DNA from: Cellulomonas sp. KRMCY2 | Lineage (GTDB): Bacteria > Actinomycetota > Actinomycetes > Actinomycetales > Cellulomonadaceae | Length of the DNA: 64,000 nt | Assembly (NCBI RefSeq): GCF_000526515.1 | Contig: NZ_JAGF01000001.1 | Location: forward strand, 3,658,001-3,722,000 | Reading direction: 5' to 3' | Part shown: positions 8,663 through 17,477 of the stretch, piece after piece | Layout: every line of letters starts with the position of its first letter | How positions within the stretch are numbered: position 1 is the stretch's first letter | Notes under the pieces: model-generated | What the model was told of the DNA's origin: nothing | The model's database searches: none | What the model saw: the letters and a program-made list of their open reading frames with translations, nothing else | Program-made: the position numbers and the translations under genes

Positions 8663-9672
8663 GCCCTCGGGGTGACGACGACCTTGAGCCCGGTCCGGTC
8701 GTCGGCGACCCGGAAGGCGGTGGCCGCGTCGTCGAGCGGGTACGTGTGCGTCACGACAGAGGTCACGTCGACCAGCCCGCGATCGACCAGCTGCGTCGTC
8801 CGGGCGTACATCTCCTTCATCCGCCGCGAGAGCATCAGCGTCAGGCCCTTGCGCCGGGCCAGCCCGGCAGGGAACGTCGTGGTGTCGTCGGCCGGGATCC
8901 CCGCCAGCACGACCCGGCTCCCGGGACGCGCCGCGGCGACGGCGAGGCCGACCGCCGCGTCGTTGCCCGCGATCTCGAACGTGACGTCGGCGCCCCTGCC
9001 ACCCGTGGCGTCCGCGATGGCCGCCGCGATGTCGGGCGTGCCTGGGTCGAGCACGACGTCAGCGCCCATCGCCGCCGCTGCCGCCCGCCGGTGCGCCAGG
9101 GGCTCGAGAGCGACGACCCGGGTGGCGCCGGCGATGCGGGCGAGCTGGATCATGCACAGCCCGATCGGGCCGCAGCCGACGATGACGACGACCCCGCCGA
9201 TCGGCGGCCTGCCGAGGTCGAGTGCGTGCAGCGCCACCCCGAGGGGTTCGAGCATCGCCGCGTCGGCGTCGCTGAGCGAGTCGGGAACCGGGTGCAGCAG
9301 GGCCGTGGGCCAGGCGATGAGCTCGCGCAGGCCGCCGTCGTTCGAGCCGTGACCGGCGAAGCGGACCGTCGGGCACAGGTTGTGGTTGCCCTCGAAGCAC
9401 TGCTCGCACCGGCCGCAGGGGTGGGCCGGGTCGACGGCGACGCGCCGCCCGTCGAGCGGCCCGCCCTCGACCACGCCGGCGAACTCGTGCCCGAGCACGA
9501 GCGGCTGGGACAGCCCCGCATCGCCGATGCTGCCCTCGCTGAACCAGTGCAGATCCGATCCGCACAGCCCGACGGCCGTCACGCGGACCAGGCTCTCGCC
9601 CTCGGCCGGCGTCGGTGGGGCCTCCTCGGCGACGCGGACGTCACCGAGGCCGTGCAACCGGGCAACCTTCAT
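8659..9672 (-). CDS. Zinc-dependent medium-chain dehydrogenase (sorbitol/threonine dehydrogenase-like)
   Basis: A 337-residue MDR-family dehydrogenase. Catalytic-zinc residues appear in GLCGSDLHW and LGHEFAGVV. The structural zinc lobe is CGRCEQCFEGNHNLC. The NAD(P)-binding motif is VVIVGCGPIGLCMIQ. An in-frame GTG at 9696 would add eight residues, but ATG 9672 (MKVARLHG) fits the family start. The gene heads an operon with an FGGY kinase (4-bp overlap), suggesting oxidation of a sugar alcohol to the ketose that the kinase then phosphorylates. Confidence 0.88.
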   Translation of the reverse strand: MKVARLHGLGDVRVAEEAPPTPAEGESLVRVTAVGLCGSDLHWFSEGSIGDAGLSQPLVLGHEFAGVVEGGPLDGRRVAVDPAHPCGRCEQCFEGNHNLCPTVRFAGHGSNDGGLRELIAWPTALLHPVPDSLSDADAAMLEPLGVALHALDLGRPPIGGVVVIVGCGPIGLCMIQLARIAGATRVVALEPLAHRRAAAAAMGADVVLDPGTPDIAAAIADATGGRGADVTFEIAGNDAAVGLAVAAARPGSRVVLAGIPADDTTTFPAGLARRKGLTLMLSRRMKEMYARTTQLVDRGLVDVTSVVTHTYPLDDAATAFRVADDRTGLKVVVTPRA

Positions 9673-9890
9673 GACCGACTCACCGACGATCCTCACTCCG
9701 CGGGGTCATCGACCTCGGGGCTGTCGACTTCCGAGTCGTCGACCGATGGGGGGGTCGACGTCGTTCTCATCATCGCCGATCCTAGCCGCGGGCCCACGGG
9801 ACCTCGTCGCACCCGACCAGGTCACGGCCCGCACCGGACGGGCCTTAGGCTGGCCCGGTCATGCCGATCCGAGGGCCAGGAGGACGTCAC

Positions 9891-10334
9891 GTGAGCAACC
9901 CCAGCACCGAACCCACGGTTGCTCGGCGACCGAGCGTCCTGTTCGTCTGCGTGCACAACGCGGGACGCTCCCAGATGGCTGCCGGGTTCCTCGGGCACCT
10001 GTCCGGCGGCGTCGTCGAGGTACGGTCCGCCGGATCGATCCCAGCCGACCAGATCAACCCGACCGCCGTGGCGGCGATGCTCGAGGCCGGGATCGACATC
10101 CGCGACCAGCAGCCCAAGGTCCTGACCACCGAGGCCGTCCAGGCGTCCGATGTGGTGATCACGATGGGCTGCGGGGACGTCTGCCCGATCTTCCCCGGCA
10201 AGCGCTACGAGGACTGGGCGCTCGACGACCCGGCCGGTCAGGGCATCGAGGCCGTCCGCCCCATCCGTGACGAGATCCGCGCACGCGTCCTGGCACTGCT
10301 CGCGGAGCTCGACGTCGCACCGGTCGCTCCCTGA
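9891..10334 (+). CDS. Arsenate reductase-like low-molecular-weight protein tyrosine phosphatase
   Basis: A 147-residue LMW-PTP-fold protein. The active-site P-loop is VCVHNAGRSQ (C20-x5-R26). IRDQQPKVLT and SDVVITMGCGDVCPIFPG follow, the latter being the arsenate-reductase-type second cysteine pair, so ArsC is favoured over a tyrosine phosphatase. GTG 9891 is preceded by AGGAGG (9878-9883) at 7 nt, which decides it over ATG 9861. In actinobacteria such enzymes couple to mycothiol or thioredoxin. It is monocistronic and about 44 kb from the arsR-acr3 operon in this window. Confidence 0.88.
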   Translation: MSNPSTEPTVARRPSVLFVCVHNAGRSQMAAGFLGHLSGGVVEVRSAGSIPADQINPTAVAAMLEAGIDIRDQQPKVLTTEAVQASDVVITMGCGDVCPIFPGKRYEDWALDDPAGQGIEAVRPIRDEIRARVLALLAELDVAPVAP

Positions 10335-10473
10335 CGGCAGCGGCGACGGGGACGTCCCGCGATGTGAGCGATCACCCCGCGGGGAGAAGCCCGACCTTCC
10401 GGACACTGCCGATCCGGCCGGATCCGGCTCAGCCAGTGGCTGAATTCTCCAGCACCTTGCGTGGCGGTGACCT

Positions 10474-10483
10474 GCAACGTTGC
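10474..10483. promoter_or_regulatory. Candidate LacI-family operator upstream of malQ
   Basis: GCAACGTTGC is a perfect 10-bp palindrome in the 262-bp gap before malQ, about 114 bp ahead of the chosen start. It is flanked by further TGCAAC/GTTGCA half-sites (10483-10488, 10503-10508). A central C-G step with GCAA half-sites is typical of LacI/MalR-type operators that control maltodextrin genes. Binding is inference, and no LacI gene is in the window. Confidence 0.35.
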
Positions 10484-10596
10484 TGCAACAGCCCGAAAAC
10501 ACGGTTGCACGGTCCTGGCGAAGGCTCCGAGAAAGACCTACGGTGTCACGGTTGCCCCGGGTGGAAGGCTCCCGGTACCGAGGTTGGGGTGCATGC

Positions 10597-12480
10597 ATGA
10601 GTATGACCTTCGCTACTGCCGAGCGGTGTCCGGCGCAGGGTGGCTCGATGCCGACCCTCGCCGACCTCGGCATACCGCTGACCTACGTCGACGCGCACGG
10701 CAACGTCCACACACCTCCGGCCGCGACCCTCACCGCTGTCGCCCACGCCATCGGTGCGGGTCCGATCGTCGAGCAGCCTGTCGTCTGCACCCCGGGTGAT
10801 CTGTGCCCCGAGCTCGAGGGTGAGCTCTCCGACCTGACCGGCGAGGACGCCTGGCCCGCTGCCGGCGTCGCGCCCGACGCCGGCTACTACCAGCTCCTGA
10901 CGCCGGACGGCCGACGCCGCATGGTGATCAGTGCGCCGGCGCGCCTGCCGCAGCCGGCCCGGGGCTGGGGCTGGTCGGTGCAGCTCTACGCCGCACGGTC
11001 CCGCGGATCGTGGGGCATCGGCGACTTCGCGGACCTCACGACCATCACGACGGCCGCCGCGTCCGCCGGTGCGACCTCGGTCCTCATCTCGCCGGTGCAT
11101 GCGGCCGCGCCCATCCCCTCCCCCCAGGCCTCGCCGTACTCACCGGCGTCACGCCAGTGGCTCCAGCTCCTGCACATCGCGGTCGAGCAGGTGCCCGGCG
11201 CCGACGCGGCCGACATCGCCGATCTCGCCGCGGCAGGTCGCGCCCTCAACGGCGAACGCCTCATCCGCCGGGACGCGGTGTGGCAGCTCAAGCTGGCGGC
11301 CCTCGAGCGCATCTGGGCCGCGAACCGCGACGAGCTCCCGGCCGAGCACGACCAGTGGGTCACCGGGCACGGTCAGGACCTGACGCGGTTCGCCACCTGG
11401 TGCGTCCTGGCCGAGACGTACGGCACCGCGAACTGGCGCCAGTGGCCGTCCGAGCACCACCACCCGGACGGTACGGCGGAGTTCGCCGCCGCCCACGCCG
11501 ACCGGATCGCCTTCTACGCGTGGGCCCAGTGGGTCGCCGACATCCAGTTCGGTCTGGCCTGCCGGGCGGGCGCGACGGTGGTCGCCGACATCGCGGTGGG
11601 CTTCGACTCGAGCAGCGCTGACGCCTGGACCAACCAGGACCAGGTCTGCTTCGGGTTCGAGGTGGGCTGCCCGCCGGACCGGCACAACCTCGACGGTCAG
11701 GGGTGGGGCCTGCCCCCGCTGAACCCGGTGGCCCTGGTTGCCGCGGACTTCGCGCCCTTCATCACGATGGTCCGCGCGGCCCTGCGGCACGCCGGGGCCC
11801 TGCGGATCGACCACGTCATGCAGCTCTGGCGCCTGTTCTGGGTTCCCGCAGGCGCCGGGGCAGCGGCGGGTGCCTACGTCCACTACCCGACCGAGGCGAT
11901 GCTCGCGATCCTGCGCCTCGAGGCCGACCGCGTCGGAGCGTGGGTCGTCGGCGAGGACATGGGCACTGTCGCCGACGGCGTCCGCGACATGATGGCCCGG
12001 GACGGGATGCTCGGCTACCGCGCTGCGCTCCGGCTCCCGGTCGACCAGTTCCCCGAGGCCGTCATGGGTGCCTCGTCCACGCACGACCAGGCCACCATCG
12101 CCGGAACCCTGACCGGCTCGGACTGCGACGACCTGCGCCGGATCGGGAAGTCGGCGGACTTCGACCAGCTCGACGGCGTGCGTCGCGAGCTCGCGGCCGT
12201 GGCCGGCGTCGACCCGGACGGCCCGATCGGGCCCGCGGAGATCCACGCGGCGATCCTGGCGCAGTACCGGCGTCTCGCTGCGTGCAGGGCCCGCGTGGTC
12301 CTCGCCTCGCTCGACGACGTCGGAGCCGTCGCGGAGCGACCGAACATGCCCGGCACGGTCGCCGCGTGGCCCAACTGGTGCCTGAGCCTCCCCCGTCCGA
12401 TCGAGGAGATCCTCACCGAGCCGCTCGCCTGCGAGCTCGCCCAGGTGCTGGTGCGCGGGGTTGACGACCTGCACGCCTGA
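10597..12480 (+). CDS. malQ: 4-alpha-glucanotransferase (amylomaltase, GH77)
   Basis: A protein of about 627 residues that disproportionates maltodextrins. An N-terminal LADLGIPLTYVDAHGNVHTP module is followed by the GH77 barrel: RGSWGIGDFADL, LIDPVHA-equivalent LISPVHAAAP with SPYSPASR, nucleophile region VADIAVGFDSSSAD, LRIDHVMQLWRLFWVP, acid/base region VVGEDMGTV, STHDQATIAG and MPGTVAAWPNW. ATG 10597 is preferred; an in-frame ATG at 10648 is possible and open frame continues upstream to 10480. No other glycogen or maltose genes adjoin it. Confidence 0.9.
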   Translation: MSMTFATAERCPAQGGSMPTLADLGIPLTYVDAHGNVHTPPAATLTAVAHAIGAGPIVEQPVVCTPGDLCPELEGELSDLTGEDAWPAAGVAPDAGYYQLLTPDGRRRMVISAPARLPQPARGWGWSVQLYAARSRGSWGIGDFADLTTITTAAASAGATSVLISPVHAAAPIPSPQASPYSPASRQWLQLLHIAVEQVPGADAADIADLAAAGRALNGERLIRRDAVWQLKLAALERIWAANRDELPAEHDQWVTGHGQDLTRFATWCVLAETYGTANWRQWPSEHHHPDGTAEFAAAHADRIAFYAWAQWVADIQFGLACRAGATVVADIAVGFDSSSADAWTNQDQVCFGFEVGCPPDRHNLDGQGWGLPPLNPVALVAADFAPFITMVRAALRHAGALRIDHVMQLWRLFWVPAGAGAAAGAYVHYPTEAMLAILRLEADRVGAWVVGEDMGTVADGVRDMMARDGMLGYRAALRLPVDQFPEAVMGASSTHDQATIAGTLTGSDCDDLRRIGKSADFDQLDGVRRELAAVAGVDPDGPIGPAEIHAAILAQYRRLAACRARVVLASLDDVGAVAERPNMPGTVAAWPNWCLSLPRPIEEILTEPLACELAQVLVRGVDDLHA

Positions 12481-12535
12481 GACGGCGACCGACGGGCGCC
12501 GCCGAGCGCTCGTGGGCCCCTGACCCGACGGCGCG

Positions 12536-13615
12536 TCAGCCGGCCGGGATCCAGAGCCTGAACGTCGCACCGAGCCCACGGCCCGGCGAGGTCACGTCGA
12601 CCCGGCCCCGATGAGCCTCGACGATCGCTCGCGCGATCGTCAGCCCGATGCCGGTACCGGTGCGGGTCCCCTCCGACCCGTCGGCCGGCGCGCGGTAGAA
12701 CCTCTCGAAGACGCGCTCGAGGTCGTCCGGCGCGATGCCACGCCCAGTGTCGGAGACCTCGGTCACGACACCGCCCGCATCGGCGACGGTGCGCACCCGG
12801 ACAGTTCCGCCGCGGGGTGTGGCGGTCAGGGCGTTGCCCACGAGGTTCGTCACCACCTGCGCCAGCCGGTCGGCATCCCCGGAGACGGTCAGCGGCCCCG
12901 CGCCGGAGCCGACCTCGAGCGCGACGCCGGCGTCGTCGAACTGTGGTCGCAACCGTTCTGCCGCCCGGGCCGCGACGTCGCCGAGGTCGGTCACCGCGAG
13001 GCGCAGCTCGACGCCGCGCTCCTCGGCCCGCGAGAGCGCACTGAGGTCGTCCGAGAGCCGGCGCAGACGGCGGAGCTCGCCCGCAAGCTCGGCCATGGTC
13101 GCCGCATCGGCGTCGAACACGCCGTCGATCAGCCCTTCGACGTAGCCGTCCAGGACCGTCAGCGGCGTGCGCATCTCGTGGGCGACCTCACCGAGCAGGT
13201 GGGCCCGCCGCTCCTCGCTGCTCGCGAGCCGACGCGCGAGGGCGTTGACGTCGGCCACCACGGCGGCGAGCTCCTGCTCGCGGGGCAGCTCCAGCTGCTC
13301 GTCGTAGGTCCCCTCGATGAGGCGATGCGTCGCAGCCCGCACGTCGGTCAACGGCCGCATGATGCGCCGGGCCGACCAGGCTCCGGCCACCGCCGCCGTC
13401 AGGATCCCCGCCAGCACGCCGATCAGCACCGCACTGTTCATCGCGCCGACGGCTGCGGCCCGCAGCGTCCCACCGTGCATCGGACCCACCATCCGACCGG
13501 CCCGCATGTCGTAGAGCTGGGGCGCGAGCAGGAGCACGATCAGGTAGGCGGTCAGGCCGCCGACGACGGCGACGATCCCATGGCTGACGAGCAGCCTGGT
13601 CGAGAGTCGGTTCAT
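12536..13615 (-). CDS. Membrane sensor histidine kinase
   Basis: A 359-residue HK. TM1 (about 9-30), a short extracytoplasmic loop of about 30 residues (YDMRAGRMVGPMHGG, Met/His-containing), TM2 (about 53-75), HAMP, H-box GEVAHEMRTPLTVLDG, then N (VVTNLVGNALTATP), G1 (EVSDTGRGIAPDDL), F (FERFYRAP) and G2 (GTGIGLTIAR) boxes. ATG 13615 overlaps the stop of the response regulator (ATGA). The upstream neighbour is a secreted Met/Glu-rich protein, so an envelope or metal signal is plausible but unproven. Confidence 0.92.
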   Translation of the reverse strand: MNRLSTRLLVSHGIVAVVGGLTAYLIVLLLAPQLYDMRAGRMVGPMHGGTLRAAAVGAMNSAVLIGVLAGILTAAVAGAWSARRIMRPLTDVRAATHRLIEGTYDEQLELPREQELAAVVADVNALARRLASSEERRAHLLGEVAHEMRTPLTVLDGYVEGLIDGVFDADAATMAELAGELRRLRRLSDDLSALSRAEERGVELRLAVTDLGDVAARAAERLRPQFDDAGVALEVGSGAGPLTVSGDADRLAQVVTNLVGNALTATPRGGTVRVRTVADAGGVVTEVSDTGRGIAPDDLERVFERFYRAPADGSEGTRTGTGIGLTIARAIVEAHRGRVDVTSPGRGLGATFRLWIPAG

Positions 13616-14301
13616 CGGGGCTCCAGGAGGAACTTGTACCCGACCCCGCGCACCGTCCCGATGATGGCCGGTGCCCCGGCGTCGTCGTCGAGGTGCTTGC
13701 GCAGGTTGCGGATGTGCACGTCGACCACCCGCTCGTCGCCGTAGAAGTCGCCTCCCCACACCTGCTCGAGCAGCTGCTGCCGGGAGTAGACCCGCCCGGG
13801 TGCACGGCCCAGTGCGATCAGCAGGTCGAACTCCAGAGCGGTCAGCCGGACCGGCTGGTCGCCCTGGGTCACCTCGCGTGCCGCGGGGTCGATCGTCAGC
13901 CCGTCGAAGACGAGCCGGGTCGGCGTGCTCGCGGAGCCCCGACCCCGCCGCAGGACCGCCTTGACGCGAGCGACGACCTCACGCGGGCTGAACGGCTTGG
14001 TCACGTAGTCGTCGGCGCCGACCGCGAGGCCGACGAGGGTGTCGGTCTCCTCGGCGCGTGCGGTGACCAGCACGACGTAGACGTCGGAGAACATCCGGAT
14101 CCGGCGGAGCACCTCGAGCCCGTCGACGTCGGGGAGCATCACGTCGAGGAGCACGAGGTCAGGTGCCCAGCGCCGGACCTGCGCGACGGCGTCCTCGCCG
14201 GTCGTCGCCTCGGCCACCTCGAACCCGTCGGCCGTCAGGTACCCGGCCAGCACCCGCCGGATCCCCGGCTCGTCGTCCACAACGAGTACCCGCCACGCCA
14301 C
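13612..14301 (-). CDS. OmpR/PhoB-family response regulator
   Basis: A 229-residue regulator. The receiver domain has the acidic pair D9/D10, phospho-acceptor D53 in LLDVMLPDVDG, and the switch lysine in VTKPFSPRE. The C-terminal winged helix carries LTALEFDLLIALGRAPGRVYSRQQLL, VVDVHIRNLRKHL and GTVRGVGYKF. It is cotranscribed with the histidine kinase (4-bp overlap) and lies 48 bp downstream of the secreted protein gene, forming a three-gene unit. Confidence 0.94.
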   Translation of the reverse strand: MAWRVLVVDDEPGIRRVLAGYLTADGFEVAEATTGEDAVAQVRRWAPDLVLLDVMLPDVDGLEVLRRIRMFSDVYVVLVTARAEETDTLVGLAVGADDYVTKPFSPREVVARVKAVLRRGRGSASTPTRLVFDGLTIDPAAREVTQGDQPVRLTALEFDLLIALGRAPGRVYSRQQLLEQVWGGDFYGDERVVDVHIRNLRKHLDDDAGAPAIIGTVRGVGYKFLLEPR

Positions 14302-14349
14302 GTCGAACCCTTCCCGTGCTCCGCCGGCCGGACGTCTCAGAGATCCGTC

Positions 14350-14685
14350 TCAGCTGTCAGCACGATCCCACATGCCGCCGCCCATCCGGCCCGCCCCGAC
14401 ACCGTCGCCGAGTCGCTGCTCGCGGTTCTCCAGCATCTGCGCCTGGCGCTCCGCGCGGCCCTCCTGCATCTCGACCTGGTGCTCCTCGCGCCACTGCACC
14501 ATCTCGGGCGAGTCGAAGCGTTCCTGACAGTCCTCCGGTGCCCAGGACGGCGGGGCCGTCCTGGACCAGCTCTCGCCGGGCACCGTCGCGTCGTCGTCCG
14601 TCGCTGCCCACGCTGCACCGACCGGCACGCCGATCACCGCTGTCGCGATCCCGACCAGCAGGACCCGCTTGATGCTCTGCCTCAT
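14350..14685 (-). CDS. Small secreted Met/Glu/Gln-rich protein heading a two-component operon
   Basis: A 111-residue protein with a clear signal peptide (KRVLLVGIATAVIGVPVGAAWA, cleavage near residue 27) and a mature acidic, amphipathic region rich in E, Q, R and M (QWREEHQVEMQEGRAERQAQ). It ends in a Gly/Met tail (GRMGGGMW). One cysteine is present. ATG 14685 sits 5 nt after AGGTGG. The family is not recognised. By position and composition it could act like CpxP/Spy-type periplasmic accessories of a two-component system, but that is inference. Confidence 0.7.
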   Translation of the reverse strand: MRQSIKRVLLVGIATAVIGVPVGAAWAATDDDATVPGESWSRTAPPSWAPEDCQERFDSPEMVQWREEHQVEMQEGRAERQAQMLENREQRLGDGVGAGRMGGGMWDRADS

Positions 14686-14805
14686 CACAACCACCTCTGT
14701 CGCACTACCCGGGACGTCCCGGCTGCCTCAACGGTCCCGCCGCCACGTGGTGGCTGTGCGAGCGGGACTCTGAAGACTCTGTGAAGGTGACGCGCGTCAC
14801 CAGCA

Positions 14806-14821
14806 ATACCCGCTGGGGTAT
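14806..14821. promoter_or_regulatory. CsoR/CstR-type operator copy 1 (imperfect)
   Basis: ATACCCGCTGGGGTAT, an imperfect copy of the 16-nt palindrome found three more times in the next 7 kb. It lies about 76 bp before the CoA-disulfide reductase fusion. C/G tracts flanked by ATA/TAT are the hallmark of CsoR-family (DUF156) operators, including the persulfide-sensing CstR branch. Regulator assignment is inference from the sulfur genes that follow. Confidence 0.6.
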
Positions 14822-14897
14822 GCGACGGAAGTCCTCCTACGGTCGGCGACCCGAGACCTAAAGTCATGGGAGGTATCCAGGAGACGGGAAGAGGCAC

Positions 14898-17381
14898 ATG
14901 AAGATCGTCGTCGTCGGTGGCGTCGCAGCCGGTATGTCCATCGCCGCTCGCGCGCGTCGGCTCGACGAGTTCGCCGAGATCGTCGTGCTCGAGCGGGGCC
15001 ATCACGTCTCGTTCGCGAACTGCGGGCTCCCGTACCACATCGGTCAGGTGATCACCGAGCGCGACCGGCTCATGCTGCAGACGCCGCAGAGCCTCAGCGA
15101 GTCGCTCGACATCGATGTACGCGTGGGCAGTGAGGTGGTCGGCATCGACCGGGCCGCGAGGACTGTCACCGTCCGCGACGTCGACTCCGGGGAGCTCACC
15201 GAGGAGACCTACGACGCGCTGGCGCTGACCCCCGGCGCCATCCCGATCCGACCGAACCTGCCCGGCATCGACCATCCGGCGGTGCACGTGCTGCGCCGGA
15301 TCGGCGACATGGACGTGATCAAGGCTGCGGTCGACGGCGGCGGCGGCGCCAAGCGGCAGGGCGGGATCGGCCACGCCGTGGTGATCGGCGCGGGCTACAT
15401 CGGCCTGGAGATGGCCGAGAACCTGCACGAGCGGGGCGTGAGCGTCGAGATCGTCGAGATGGCCGACCAGATCATGCTGCCGCTGGACCGTGAGCTCACC
15501 ACCACGATGGAGAACTACCTCCGCGCGCACGGCGTCGCCCTGCACCTGCGCACGGCGGCCGCCGCGTTCGCCGAGCGTGCGGACGGCCAGGTCCGGGTCG
15601 AGCTCAAGGACGGGTCGGTGATCGACACGGACATGGTCGTCCTGGCGGCGGGTGTCCGGCCGAGCACGGAGCTCGCGGTCGCCGCAGGCCTCGAGCTCGG
15701 TCCTCGGGGCGGCATCAAGGTCGACCGCCACATGCGGACCTCGGACCCGCACATCTGGGCAGCCGGTGACGCGGTCGAGGTCGAGCACACCGTGCTGCCC
15801 GACACCTGGCTGATCCCGCTCGCCGGGCCCGCGAACCGTCAGGGCCGGGTGGCCGCGGAGAACATCTGCGGCCGGGAGACCGTGTACGAGTCCACCCAGG
15901 GCACCTCGGTCGTCAAGGTCTTCGACATGGTCGCGGGCGGGACGGGTGCGTCCGAGAAGCAGCTCGTCGCAGCCGGTGTGCCCTACGCAGCGGTCCAGAC
16001 CCACCCGCACGGTCACGCCGGGTACTACCCCGGCACGGCGATGATGCACATGAAGCTGCTCTTCGCGCCCGACACCGGTCGCATCCTCGGCGCCCAGATC
16101 GCCGGCTTCGACGGCGTCGACAAGCGGCTCGACGTGCTGGCCACGGCATTGCGCGCGGGGATGACGGTCGAGGATCTCGAGAGCCTCGAGCTGTCCTACG
16201 CACCGCCGTTCGGCTCCGCGAAGGACCCCGTGAACATGATCGGCTTCGTCGCGGCCAACACGCTGCGGGGCGACCTCGCACTGTGGCACGCGGGTGACTA
16301 CCCGGGCGCGACCGACGGTGCCCGGATCGTCGACGTCCGTGGTCCGGACGAGTTCGCGCTCTGGCACCTGCCGGGCGCCGAGAACGTGCCGCTCAAGGAC
16401 CTGCGGACCCGTCAGGAGACCTGGGACCGGAACGTCCCCATCCGGCTCTACTGCGCCGTCGGCTTCCGCAGCTACCTGGCCTACCGCTCGCTCGTCCAGC
16501 GGGGCTTCACCGACGTCCGGACGCTCTCCGGCGGGATGGCGACCTTCCGGGCCTTCCACGACGTCACGCCGAGCGAGATCGACTCCCCCACGCCCGTGAT
16601 CTCCTATGCGGAGACCGCACCGGCGCCGACGTCCACCGGGGTCCTGCTCGACCTGGACTGCACCGGGCTGGCCTGTCCGGGCCCGATCATGAAGCTCCAG
16701 GAGGCCATCAAGACCCTCGGGGCCGGCGACGAGGTCCTCGCCCACGTCTCCGACTCGGGCTTCCGCCTCGACGCACCTGCGTGGGCGACCAAGAACGGGC
16801 ACACGATCGTGTCCTTGGTCCCCGAGGGAGCGGGCTACGCCGCGCGGATCCGCAAGGGCGCACCGGTCGGTGGCACCTTCGCGGCGGTGAGCGGCGCGGC
16901 GGCGCGGATCACGGACAAGAAGTCGTTCGTCGTCTTCTCCGGCGACCTCGACAAGGTGCTCGCGGCCTTCATCCTGGCCAACGGCGCCGTCGCGATGGGC
17001 GACGAGGTCTCGATGTTCTTCACGTTCTGGGGTCTGAACGCGCTGCGCAGGGACGACCCGCCGGCCCGGCAGCGCACGGTCATGGACAGGGTGTTCGGCG
17101 CGATGCTGCCGTCCGGTGCGGGCGACCTCAAGCTGTCGACGCTGCACATGCTCGGCGGAGGTACGGCGATGATCAAGAAGGTGATGCGGGCGAACAAGGT
17201 GCCGAGCCTGCCGGAGCTGATCGGCTCGGCCCAGGCGTCCGGCGTCCGGCTCGTGGCGTGCACGATGACGATGGACCTGCTCGGGATCGCGCAGGCGGAC
17301 CTGATCGACGGGGTCGAGCTCGGCGGGGTGGCGACCTTCCTCGGCGAGGCCAACGAGTCCAACGGCGCCTTCTTCATCTGA
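14898..17381 (+). CDS. CoA-disulfide/persulfide reductase fused to rhodanese, TusA and DsrE domains
   Basis: An 827-residue four-module protein. Residues 1 to about 440 form an FAD/NAD(P)H disulfide reductase of the CoADR type with GGVAAGMS and the single active cysteine C42 in FANCGLPYHIG. About 464-557 is a rhodanese domain with active C519 (YCAVGFRS). About 580-650 is a TusA domain with C593 in GLACPGP. About 665-827 is DsrE/F-like, with C788 in VACTMTMDLL. Related CoADR-rhodanese enzymes reduce CoA or glutathione persulfides and polysulfides with NAD(P)H, and the TusA/DsrE parts relay sulfane sulfur. An operator-like palindrome precedes it, and thioredoxin follows. Confidence 0.92.
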   Translation: MKIVVVGGVAAGMSIAARARRLDEFAEIVVLERGHHVSFANCGLPYHIGQVITERDRLMLQTPQSLSESLDIDVRVGSEVVGIDRAARTVTVRDVDSGELTEETYDALALTPGAIPIRPNLPGIDHPAVHVLRRIGDMDVIKAAVDGGGGAKRQGGIGHAVVIGAGYIGLEMAENLHERGVSVEIVEMADQIMLPLDRELTTTMENYLRAHGVALHLRTAAAAFAERADGQVRVELKDGSVIDTDMVVLAAGVRPSTELAVAAGLELGPRGGIKVDRHMRTSDPHIWAAGDAVEVEHTVLPDTWLIPLAGPANRQGRVAAENICGRETVYESTQGTSVVKVFDMVAGGTGASEKQLVAAGVPYAAVQTHPHGHAGYYPGTAMMHMKLLFAPDTGRILGAQIAGFDGVDKRLDVLATALRAGMTVEDLESLELSYAPPFGSAKDPVNMIGFVAANTLRGDLALWHAGDYPGATDGARIVDVRGPDEFALWHLPGAENVPLKDLRTRQETWDRNVPIRLYCAVGFRSYLAYRSLVQRGFTDVRTLSGGMATFRAFHDVTPSEIDSPTPVISYAETAPAPTSTGVLLDLDCTGLACPGPIMKLQEAIKTLGAGDEVLAHVSDSGFRLDAPAWATKNGHTIVSLVPEGAGYAARIRKGAPVGGTFAAVSGAAARITDKKSFVVFSGDLDKVLAAFILANGAVAMGDEVSMFFTFWGLNALRRDDPPARQRTVMDRVFGAMLPSGAGDLKLSTLHMLGGGTAMIKKVMRANKVPSLPELIGSAQASGVRLVACTMTMDLLGIAQADLIDGVELGGVATFLGEANESNGAFFI

Positions 17382-17435
17382 GCCGCCCTCCGGTCGCGGA
17401 CCTCGCGACGGGAATGGCCGGTTCACGGTAGCGTT

Positions 17436-17451
17436 ATACCCCCAGGGGTAT
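17436..17451. promoter_or_regulatory. CsoR/CstR-type operator copy 2
   Basis: ATACCCCCAGGGGTAT, palindromic except at the centre, 26 bp before the thioredoxin start. It is identical to the copy at 18725-18740. Its position overlapping the likely promoter fits repression. Confidence 0.65.
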
Positions 17452-17477
17452 TCACCCCCTGACATCGAGGAGTTCGC

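Noticed and set aside
9673-9890. Fluoride riboswitch for the crcB operon
   Set aside because: The conserved crcB-motif blocks were not found upstream of the operon or before the crcB genes.
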